20,000 nucleotides of DNA, taken from positions 227,975-247,974 of the forward strand of contig VHZZ01000310.1 of NCBI GenBank assembly GCA_009801015.1, read 5' to 3'. The notes beneath the pieces were generated by a model. That model worked only from the letters and a program-made list of their open reading frames with translations, was not told the origin of the DNA and did no database searches. Source of the DNA: Silene noctiflora (lineage: Eukaryota > Streptophyta > Magnoliopsida > Caryophyllales > Caryophyllaceae). The translations under genes and the position numbers were made by a program. This document shows, one piece after another, positions 8,063 through 17,601 of this stretch; within the stretch, counting starts at the first letter, position 1, and each line of letters opens with the position of its first letter.

Positions 8063-11000
8063 ATGGTAGATCAACAAATTAGTGATGCAAATTTAGCAGT
8101 TGTAGCATTTGAAGAAGATGAAGATGAATTTAGAAGTTGTTGTGGTGAAGACAGCACAAATAATGATGATTGTGATNGAGATGATGATGATGAATCAATA
8201 GTGAAGATATATTTTAAGGGTATTTCTGTAAATGGGTTTGGAAAATCGTGTTCCGGGTTTTCGGGTATTGGTGTAGTTATTATTAAAGGAAAGGATGATG
8301 ANGAAGATGATGCTGTTAGTTGTTGTGTANAGAAAAGATTGGATTTTTATGTGGAGAATTGGGTTGCTGATTATTNAGCACTTATTGATGGTTTGGGTGA
8401 AGTGTTNAAGTCTGATNTTACAAGGGTTTCTNGTTTTANTGATTCTCANATCATGTATGAACAGGTAATGCTCTTCCGTTGGTCTTGCTTAAGACCGTCT
8501 TAACTTAAGTCGCTCACAAACTCCTTCAGTTGGTCAACTTTTGGGTACATGCAAATTGCAANCTTTGTTGATTTTGTGTTGTTTGATGTTTATGTACCAA
8601 GAAAATGACCTTAGTGCCTCAATGACTCCTGCAAATTCCGCGGTAATGAGGCACTCACAAATTGCTAGGTAAGGGGTAGTCGGAACTCGGATGTACCCTT
8701 GTGTTAGCAACACTTTAGTGAACCATTTTGCTGTATTGCATCGTTATCCGAGTCGAAGAGTAGTGAGTCTTTGGCTTCATTGGAAATGGAATCATGATGT
8801 TCTTGTTATGTGATCTTTAAAAACTCTGCTGATTTTTTCCGAGAAAATGTATATCAAGGTTTAGATGTTTCATTTGTGAGCTGCTGAATGCTGAGATGTT
8901 AGAAATGGATTTGTTGAGTTTCAAAGTGATAGTTTGCTACTTTGCTGTAATTGCATAAATGAATGTTAGAACTGCTATAGCGTCTGAGGATGTGTGCTCA
9001 AGCTGGCATGTTACTTAGACTCAGTTACAAGTATCCGATACCGTTGTAGTCGGGTGTTTAACTTGGTTACCGGGGTAAAATTTCGCTTCTTTTCGCTTAA
9101 ATGAGATCTCCAAGTGCCAATATACATGCTTTACTGATGTGTGCTAAACATGGTTACGTTGTGTAACCAATGTCTTTGCTTTTGTCAATAACATGAGTTT
9201 GTAGTTTTCGCAAGTAGTTTGCCACAAAGAATTTCATTTTTTTGTTAGTTGGTGTATTGTCAATTGTCATCATGTCTACTTTAAACGAAACTCTGCTTTG
9301 CTTTCTGCTTGAGTGATTTTCTTAGATTTCGACTATGATTAAGTTAATAATTCTTTAGATTTAGCGTCAGCAACCAGCAGAATTTATTTAGGTAATAACT
9401 TAATCTGGTAAATGTTTGTAAATTTTTACCCATTTGGTGTATTCTTCTCACTGCCATTTAAAGCGTGTTGATACTTCATTAATCCAACCATTGCGTATTG
9501 AATTGTTAGTTGATGGTGTACACTCTGATATAATTGACTAAATCAAAGGTCAGCTAAAACCATTTACCTTCTTTTTTAACTGGGTAGCACTTGGTCGTCC
9601 TGTTTGCGGCAATCGTTGTTGCTTAGAAAGAGGAAAGGCTAGTCTGTGTTTGTCCGATGTTCAATCCCTCTTTACCCTGCTTGGAGCGGGAGCCTCTTTG
9701 AAGACATTTGGGTAGTGATAATTATGTACTCTTAGCTGTTATCAAAACTGATCATAAGCAAATCTACATGGGGGTTTGTTGCAACTCTTTACATTTGCGT
9801 CTGCTTTAAGCATTATTTTTAAATCTTGTCATTGAGTTACATGTTAAATCCGGAAAAGACCTTTTTTTCCTTATTTAACATTATCAAGTTTGAGTCAATG
9901 TTATCTATTTTCCCCCTTCAATATATTTCTTCTTTGTCCTGTTTTGAAGCTGACGTTGCTCTACAGATCATGCTGGAGAAGAGCCTTGATAAGCCCCTAA
10001 TGGTTGCTTTCAGAGAGAGAATTTTTGAGCTTGTGAGAAGTTTAGAAAGTTTTACCCTGAAACTTGTTCCAAGCATTCAAGTACAGAGGCCCTTACAACT
10101 CGCGCAGGTTGCATTGGGTTTAGTTTCATTACACGAGAAGAACTGTAGCTCTCTGCAAAATTGTTCAATATGTTGTGATGATAAGCCATCATCAATGATG
10201 TTAACCTTGTGCTGCTCACACAAGTTTTGCTCCCACTGTCTGATGACATATGCTGATGGTAAATTAGAGGCGAGACAAGTCCCTATCCGTTGCCCTCAAC
10301 CAAAATGCAATTATTTCATCTCAAGTTCTGAATGCAAATTATTTCTTCCTGTTATTTCTTATAATATTATGGAAAAAGCATTAGGAGAGTTAAATGTCCT
10401 AAGGTCGGAAAAGATGTATTGTCCACATCATAACTGCTCCGCGCTAATTGATCCTCACCAATGCCTGTCTGATGAATCAAGTGATAGTTGTGTTGAATGT
10501 CCTGTTTGCCAAAGATCCGTCTGTGTTAATTGTGGTGTTCCTTGGCATAATTCATTGAGCTGTGGAGAATATCAGGACCTCCCATTAGAGGAAAGAGATG
10601 CTTCAGATGTTACGTTGCATCGATTGGCTCTGGATAGGAGATGGAGGCGCTGTCAGCAGTGCCACAGAATGATTGAGCTGACGCAAGGTTGCTACCACAT
10701 GACCTGCTGGTAAGATTTTCTACGTTGTTTTAAGTATATGGAATGATAACCTGTTTAGCTTTTATGTATAGTTGATTATGTTAGAAATTCAGCTGCAGAA
10801 ATTTCTAAGGGCTTTAGGGATTTGTCTTATGAATATTTTTATATTAAAATGAGAAATAGGATTACATTTAAAGTAGAGCAAGCAGTCCTTGTGCAACAAG
10901 TTATGGAGTAGGAAGATAATCATTTCGTAATAGTATACTAAATACGTAAAGTCGATTGTCCACAATGCGGAACTAAGACCCACAGCACCTAAGAAATGTC

Positions 11001-13795
11001 TTAAAGGTTCCCTTCTGCTTTAGTAGACTGTGTAGGGATGCTTCAAGCAGCCAACTTTGCCTCTTGGCAATAGTTCCTATTTTCCCTTACTATCCCATTT
11101 TGATGTCCCGTACGATCCTCCTCGTTTGGCATGTTAATATCCTCCAATTCCCGCGCCTTTGGGATTATAAGAGGCAGATATATGGAACTTATTCTGAAAG
11201 CAAGTTGTTATCCTCTTGACCACCCATAGAAACATCCTCACCTACATTTTCATAAATCATAACCTATCCCATAACATATCAGACCCCAAGCCATCAACAT
11301 TAGAATCCGAGTCAACGAAGAACAAGAAGAAAGGGAAAAGTAGCGTTGTGCTTAACTCACTTAGAGAGACGGAGAGAGGCACAAAGCAACAATTACCGTA
11401 CTAGCCTTCGAGGAATTTGCCGGCAAAGACATGGGAATCATGACCAATGCAGGAGACATAAATTGCTGACAATTGACAAAGCTAAGCGTGTTCACTGAAA
11501 AAAGAGAGTGAAAGCTTAAGGGCTATAGCTTTAAATATAAAAATGTTCAAAACTCGGCGGGTTGGTGGTGAAGAAAGTAGTGAAAATATTCAAGTTAAAT
11601 GAGCATCAAATGTGAAACCAGTTAAAAAAAGGTTGTCACAAAGAAGATGAACTTTGTTTATGCTTTGTTTATCAAAATCCCATTTTCCCACAACTCTTAG
11701 TTTCTAGAGGTTTATACTCTACTTTTTTCTATTAGGAAAAAGACACTAACTTTCAAGTAGCATATCGCTCTCAAAAAATGTTCGGAGTTTTTTCGAGATG
11801 CCAAATAAGATGTGGTTTGATCAACAGATCTGTAGAAATTTAAATAGGATAATTAGGGATTTAGTGCTTCACATTTTTGTAGATTTAAGCTTTAGAGAAG
11901 CGTGTAAGAAAGCTGAAAAAATATGGGAAGGGAATATCAAGGAAGGTGTTTATCTACGTATCAGATAGTCAGGGGATCAAGGCAGAAGCAGACTCTTATT
12001 CAGTCTAGCGCAACATTTTGATCTATGCATTTTGTCTTTGTAGTCGACTAGTAGATTTTGTCCTCTTTGTCTGATCCAATGTGTAATGGAATCTATTTGA
12101 AGTTGAAAATTCAGATATTCAGAGCTTTGCTCACCTGCCCACATTGTAATCTGATAGAGCTTAAGGAATCATGTATACTTTTATTTATTTACGAATATCA
12201 CTTAAGAACATTATGAGTTTACATTCCGCTTTTTTAAATTGTTGTATAGTCAGAGTCAATGGCTGCACTCTTAGACTCTTAAGTACCCTTGACTTTTCTA
12301 CAAAGCCTCTTCGAAGGACTCTTCTTCTAAGATTTCTAACGAGGGATTAAGATTTTGATCAATATCCTCTGCTACTTATAAAAATAAGTATTTACTACTT
12401 ACAAGAACATTGTAAAGTGTAGTGCATGATCGTAAATCAAGACTGTGTCGGTAATTTCCTGCCTGCACTGAGTGCATTCTGGTAGTTAGTGGTTGTGTTA
12501 CTTGTGTAAAAATTTTATTCAGCTATCTTCGTGGATTATCTTGAAGTGTCCTTTTTTTCCCTTTTCTTCTTTCTTCCCTGTTTTATGTGTGGGAGTAGTC
12601 GAGAAACTAATCATACACTTTTTTCCCTATGATTTATCTACCTCCCTTCTATTATCTATAATTCTCTAAAGCAGTTCAATTTTGCTGACACCAAGTTCTT
12701 CGGGGGATAAAGTTTTGTTCCTGATACTGTTGTTGGTATTATTGTGGCTTACATAATGAACCTTTCGAAAACATAGTTTGGTTTCTGTTGATTAGCAGAA
12801 AAGCTTCTACTTGGGATTCTAGGGATTTCCCTTCCTGCGCCCAATGGGGTTGTATAACATTTCTATTATAATCTCTACGTTATTACTTGATACTTGGCTG
12901 GTTTTGAATGAATCTCCATCGTTGGTATGCTTTTCCTTTATTATATCATTTCAGGGCCACCTAGGTTCCTTGTTTTGGTTTTACCAAAATATACTGGCGA
13001 GTGATGAGACATTCAGGTGAATTGGTTGGATGGTCATTTTTCATGTTGTACGTACAGATCAACTATGCACATGTGCGTGTATTCGTAAACGTGTCTGTGT
13101 CTATTTTATGGACATGTCAGCTGGTAAAATCAGCACAACCCACATGCAACAAACTGCCTATGTGCCTCCTACACCAAAAAAAAGCAATCCGTCTTGCTTG
13201 TGACCTCTCACACCTCCCTCCCCCACTTGTCCTCCCACTTGTTCTTTGTGAGAGGTCTCTTCGGATTTTGGCCGTCTTCAATGAGAATTTGTGAAAAAAA
13301 AAAATCCCTTCCATTTTCTATTTTCTTGATATTTTATTTGACGATTGATTATATTCGACATGTTATAAGATTCCGAATTTAACCATCGTCTAATTTTTTT
13401 TCCTCAGGTGTGGTCATGAGTTTTGCTACGCTTGTGGTGCTGAATACACAGCAAACGGTCAACAAACATGTCAATGTGCATTCTGGGACGAAGGTGCATC
13501 AGAGGATTCAAATGGCACAATCACCCCTGAAGAACAATGGCAATGGAACTCATTTGATAACTTCCCAATGATTTTAGATGCATATTCTGATCAAGAGCGT
13601 TCCCAGCTGGCACTAATCCAGAGATTCCTTGCTGGCGGTTTCAGCTTGAGTGATCATCACCCTTGTCAGTCACCTACTACCCCGGCCTGTACAGATTCTT
13701 ACGTCGATGTCATGAAAGATCTCCATCAGCTTCCTTGGCTTGAGAGGTTTGTTTCTGTGATAAGTGATAACTATGACGACGACTACACCCATTGA
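8063..13795 (+). CDS. RBR (RING1-IBR-RING2) E3 ubiquitin ligase with N-terminal RNase H-like domain (3 exons, 510 aa)
   Basis: Exons are 8063-8464, 9967-10709 and 13408-13795. Phases agree and the total is 1533 nt. Residues 1-45 are acidic. Residues about 47-134 form a degenerate RNase H-like domain (YFKGISVNGFG, then ALIDGLGEV) that lacks the first catalytic Asp. RING1 has C200, C203, C217, H219, C222, C225, C243 and C248. The IBR has C286, C291, C312, C315, C320, C323, H328 and C333. RING2 starts C363/C366, has the catalytic Cys in QGCYHM (C376), and continues across intron 2 to C381, C383, C388, C391 and C403/C405. RBR ligases take ubiquitin from an E2 onto the RING2 Cys before passing it to a substrate. 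All key Cys/His are present, so it is probably active. The substrate is unknown. Nine ambiguous bases lie in exon 1, and one codon (TNA, 8375-8377) could be sense or stop. The start is in good context (aaaATGG). A possible poly(A) signal AATAAA lies at 14266-14271. Confidence 0.92.
8489..8503. repeat. 15-bp palindrome TTAAGACCGTCTTAA in RBR intron 1
   Basis: Perfect dyad around a central C, 25 bp after the exon 1 donor. It contains the same AAGAC(G/C)GTCT-like core as the inverted repeats near 13830-13955 and may be a remnant of the same small repeat family. Confidence 0.5.
8660..8712 (+). repeat. Degenerate SINE-like fragment in RBR intron 1
   Basis: The stretch GCTAGGTAAGGGGTAGTCGG followed by a GTACCCTTGTGTTAGCAACA segment resembles the middle of Au-type plant SINEs, where GGTAAGGG and a GTACATC-CCTT segment are conserved. 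Recognised from memory, without clear ends or duplications. Confidence 0.25.
9620..9730 (+). repeat. SINE-like fragment near the end of RBR intron 1
   Basis: TTTGTCCGATGTTCAATCCC, then TTTACCCTGCTTGGAGCGGG and AGCCTCTTTG, ending GGGTAGTGATAA, is GC-richer than the intron around it. It has the spaced CCCGC/GCGGGAGCC arrangement seen at the 3' half of dispersed plant SINEs. The 5' pol III boxes are not convincing. Family assignment is from memory only. Confidence 0.3.
10710..13407 (+). other. Long RBR intron 2, no recognised gene inside
   Basis: This 2.7-kb intron (GTAAGA to TTTTTTCCTCAG) separates the RING2 catalytic half from the rest of RING2. Apart from the foldback element near its 3' end (13180-13304), no coding domain, RNA gene or full transposon is visible. 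A 62-codon frame at 11216-11404 ends in a Lys/Ser-rich stretch but matches nothing I know. Position and splice-site fit are strong, and the content is unassigned. Confidence 0.6.
13180..13304 (+). repeat. Foldback element with 11-bp inverted repeat, C-rich loop and A-tract (RBR intron 2)
   Basis: GACCTCTCACA at 13202-13212 and TGTGAGAGGTC at 13247-13257 pair perfectly across a 34-nt C-rich loop. CGTCTT flanks the hairpin on both sides (13190-13195 and 13273-13278). The block ends AATTTGTG plus 11 A's (13294-13304), which could mark a retroposed 3' end. No target-site duplication was found by eye. It could be a SINE or a MITE. Confidence 0.4.
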
Positions 13796-13829
13796 TATAG
13801 AGAAATCAGTAAATCTAACAAGTATTTTG

Positions 13830-13955
13830 TAAGACGGTCTAGAAATAACTTATTGTCAGACCAAGCCTAATACGTCTTAGCACAATTAAAAAATCAATTG
13901 AGATAATGAGTATTTAGGTTTGTCTGATAATAAAGTTAAATTCAAAACCGTCTTA
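13830..13955. mobile_element. Probable 126-bp MITE downstream of the RBR stop codon
   Basis: TAAGACGGTCT at 13830-13840 and AAACCGTCTTA at 13945-13955 are terminal inverted repeats matching at 10 of 11 positions. The inside is AT-rich and non-coding. It starts 35 bp after the RBR stop and so probably lies in the 3' UTR of that gene. The immediate flanks do not give a clear target-site duplication, so the superfamily is not assigned. Confidence 0.45.
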
Positions 13956-14600
13956 TTGGGAAATTCTTAATTTTTGGATTTCCCAAAACCGCCATTAAAG
14001 GATAGAAGAGTCTCCCCCTCTCATCCTAATTGTTGCGAAGTTGAAACATTGTTTAATTGTAGGTTCTATTGATTGATCATGCTATGTGATTGTGTCTCGC
14101 AATCAGAACTGATCATGAATATTGTACTTTTATGGTTTTCCATTTAGTAAGCAACAGCGCAACAGCTTCACTGTTTCCAAGTTTTTACAAAGTGAATAAT
14201 TTTGTATAACTGTCGCGATGGCATCAAATTTACATGTCCCTCATTTAGCGCTGAGTTCCATATTGAATAAATTTATATTGTTTAAAACTTTTTATGGCGG
14301 TAACTAAGGTATAATGATTGTAATTAAAATATAAATATAAATTGTAAATTAATACAAGTAAACAACAACAGATACCTCAATTTGAGGATCTGAAACATGA
14401 GTATGTTGGCCAATTTACAGTACAAATCATGAAGTATAAGATGGTGTATTCATCGATAGCGCGGAGCTGCAGACAGAGGCCAGACAGACATTCTAATTAG
14501 TGGAAAGAAGAAACGAAAAGCCCTGATGCTTTGAGCCTTTGACAAACATTGACGCAGTTAAAATGTCTATTGCTCATGTTCCATATGTTCATTGTTCAAA
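13956..14600 (+). other. RBR gene 3' flank
   Basis: AT-rich sequence without a supported gene. It contains the possible poly(A) signal AATAAA at 14266-14271, about 470 bp after the RBR stop, followed by an AT-rich run (14306-14360). No domain-bearing frame is seen on either strand. Confidence 0.4.
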
Positions 14601-17105
14601 CCTAACACGGTCGTTTCTGCAAATAACATGAAACAGTTTCCTGAAACATTAAACATCACTATATCAGTACTGATAAACACCAGTGTGTTCCCAAGTAGGT
14701 GTGCTCTTTTCAGCATTAGCAAACAGATGCTGTCCGTTCTGAAAGAGAGAATGTGCTAAAGGGGAGTAGATCTGTGGTATGAAATCCAGAATTTAGGTTT
14801 AATCTCGGAATCTGTCGCTAGCTTTTTACAACTTCATCTTGGTCATAGCACTGTAAATGCAGCCGAAATTATTTGAAAAACCTTACCGTAGTGTTTTCTG
14901 GTGCATCTTATCACTCAGTTTTTCTCATGCTCCTCCTGCCATTTTGGATTCATGGCAGGATTTGACCCAAGGCTAATTCTAAACATTGTCAACACAAGTA
15001 CATGCTAGAAGACCAAAATTTCGCTTTTATAGTTAATTATTGCAACATTTCAGAGTGGCTGTATGCTGGATAAGTGATACAACACCCTGATACAACATGA
15101 CCAATGCTTTTATTTGGCCAAAGAAAAAATTGAAAAAATAAACCATATGGTAAACCCTGACAAACACCCCATCTGATACTTGCATCCGAGGCCGAAAGTA
15201 TAGCTCAGCATGTGAGAGTTAAGGGCTTGAGAGACCATTTTTTTACCATCACATTTGGATCCCATTACCTTGTAGTAAGTATATCATGATCGTAAGTTGC
15301 CAGTCATACTCATGGAACTTTCTACCTGGTACAATCGTGATCATAATTTGCAAACAGTCGTGCTCAAGGAACATCGATTCCCTTTGTCGGGTCATTTTTC
15401 TGTTTCCACCGTTGCAATGTTTGTTCTGGCACTGCGTAACTCATCTGAGCTTCACCTTCATTAGCAATCACGAAAATAGCATTTGCCTTGGTCTGTTCAC
15501 TCCAAACATACCACCGCCTTAGTTTTGAACATCTTCTTGTGGTGCGCTTCCTCCACATAGAAGTATACTTCCACATGACTTGATACTGCAATGTTGATGT
15601 ACTTCATTCCAACACCTTGCTGAGTTTAAGTAACTACTCATATACAATGAGAAATCAGGCTCCAATAACCGCAGCTTTCAATCAGTTTCACTCTCGGCAA
15701 ATGCATGCAGCTCGTTAAAAAATATATATCCACACCTACAATGAGAACATCAATAAATTATAGTAAGTCACAATTATTTCAAGAACAATAACATAATCAG
15801 TACGCCAAGATTAACGTTTGAGAATGCTTCTGCAAGCAAAACCCTGCCTAGCAAAGTTATTAATGATGTTGAAGCGACTTTCAATAAGTATATGGTCAGT
15901 GCTTTCCTTGGGTAACTATCATCAATAGTCCTGCCAAGATTGTCCAGAGATTTATAATTTTCAAAAATCCCACTCCAAGCACCAGACATGAGACATGATG
16001 AAGTGTAGACTACTATCATACTAGAAGTCATTCTTCAATAACTGGCTTTACACTGTCGAGGAAGGGAGCCATTAATCTCGAATTTGTATGTTGTGTAGTC
16101 TGTGGAGAGAAAACGTGTAATGTGAGTAAGATTGATCACAAGAAAGTTCCTCTGAAAGATGTTCAGACTTACTGTTCTGATCAGATCCTTAGTTTCCCAA
16201 TTTCTTGAAGAACATCCTTTTGAGAATAAGAAATGATAGAAGTGAAGTAATGAAAAGTTCGAGTCAGTGGCAGAAACTGCGGTCTGATCTGAACATAAAT
16301 TCCGAGAAGATAGTTCCATAATCAAAGTCACAAACAATGGGGGAAGGATGGAATTTTTGTATTCAAAAGAAGCTTGATTCAGCTTGAGATACTTCACCAC
16401 ATGGCTATTAATCTATTATCCTGATTTCAGCTCTTCTTAACAATTGGTGTAATCCACTACAGTAGTTCAAAACACAACATAAAAACTATCAATGCGTCAA
16501 AGAACTTCTCCAGGAACTTTTGGAAGCGGCTTCTTCCTTTAAGGTGTAAGATTTCATCATCTTAAATTTAAGCCTAGTATATAGAAACAGAAGCTGCCGC
16601 TGTCTTTCCAATCATACTCACGAACTGAGCAAGATGGCATATATCTAGTCTTAATCCCCAAGATGGCAAGAACTGAGTTTTGCATCTAGAGTATTCAAAA
16701 TTGAAATAGTAGCTGCCTTTCCCTTCTCTAATATCACTCAGAGTCCAACGCAGATGTAAAGTTCCCTCCAACGATGGGTTCAAAAAGCAAGCTAGTCTTT
16801 CTTGCCATTGTCCTAAGATGTACTCAAATTTGTGTTTTCTCCAAATGTAATTTAAGTGAAACTACACGTGTTGTGCGTGCGCCAGTTCTCTAGCTGCACA
16901 ACAATACTCTGCAAAGGTACAGAATCGGATTCCATTCTTGCATTATGTAAGCTGCTTTTCTCAGGAAAATTTAATAATGGTCCTTCAAAAATAACTTTGA
17001 AAACAACTACTATATGTCCTCAGAACAAGGGTAAGGTTGCTTACATCCAACAACCGGGACAGAAGCCTCTGAGGCATTGGGGCTGCTGTTATAATTGTGT
17101 GTTAC
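14600..17105 (-). other. Unidentified minus-strand interval with splice-like sites and short open frames
   Basis: No gene is recognised. On the minus strand there are good-looking splice sites: a donor AG|GTAACA at 17106/17105, an acceptor CCTTTGCAG ending at 16909, a donor ACA|GTAAGT at 16173/16172 with acceptor CTCCACAG ending at 16100 (73-bp intron), and an acceptor CTCTCTTTCAG ending near 14741. Open frames of 40 to 80 codons in differing phases (about 16625-16860, 16035-16400, 15364-15591) have balanced amino-acid composition but no family I know. Options are a spliced non-coding RNA, a long spliced 3' UTR of the PPR gene, a decayed host gene, or chance. I cannot choose between them. Confidence 0.25.
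15185..15290 (+). repeat. Degenerate tRNA-derived SINE head
   Basis: TAGCTCAGCATGTGAGAG (from 15201) resembles pol III box A of tRNA genes (TAGCTCAGTTGG). TTTGGATCCC at about 15254-15263 resembles a decayed box B (GGTTCGAATCCC) at tRNA-like spacing. It does not fold into a tRNA and no clear tail or target-site duplication was found, so a SINE 5' remnant is preferred over a tRNA gene. Confidence 0.35.
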
Positions 17106-17601
17106 CTCACATAAATGTCGCATATTGCTGGCATTTTGGCATTTTGGCCTTTTGGCACAAGTCACCAAAGGTTTCCATTCCCAAGTAACATTGGTAGCTT
17201 AAAATGAGCGATAGATTTACCAACGGAGTACAATATAACCCAGATCTACATTCGTCTGTGAGTCCAAGACCAAAACATAGTACTCCATAAGCTGATGACT
17301 GATGAGGCTTACAACCCTTTTCAGGAATACTAAATACCAAATTTAGCACCGTCTAAAATAGAATGGAATGAATAAGATGAGTGGGGTAATTCCGAATTTC
17401 CCGCTTGCTTGAAGGTAAGTGAGAAATGGGAGTACTTAAAAGTGATTTCAGACATCACTGTTTGACAAATTGACAGCCGTTCTGTATTAGATAAACATTT
17501 AAAGATGACTAACATTAGTATGCATGTTAGATTGCTAGGTTGTAAAACGGCACTCACTTGTCATCACGTCGTTGCCGTTATAGTCAAAGAAGCCCTTGAC
17601 C
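17106..17601 (-). other. 3' flank or 3' UTR of the PPR gene
   Basis: About 500 bp beyond the stop of the minus-strand PPR gene. A donor-like GACAA|GTGAGTGCC lies about 40 bp downstream of the stop, which would fit an intron in the 3' UTR. No domain-bearing frame is present. Confidence 0.35.
17130..17157 (+). repeat. 8-bp minisatellite (GGCATTTT)n
   Basis: Units GGCATTTT, GGCATTTT and GGCCTTTT, then GGCA: three and a half copies with one substitution. Confidence 0.8.

Noticed and set aside
13213-13246. G-quadruplex on the minus strand in the C-rich loop
   Set aside because: Only three runs of three or more G's are present, so a stable three-layer quadruplex is not supported.
16856-17188. 110-codon plus-strand frame
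   Set aside because: Its composition is irregular and Cys-rich, it has no domain, and it spans the minisatellite. It is probably chance.
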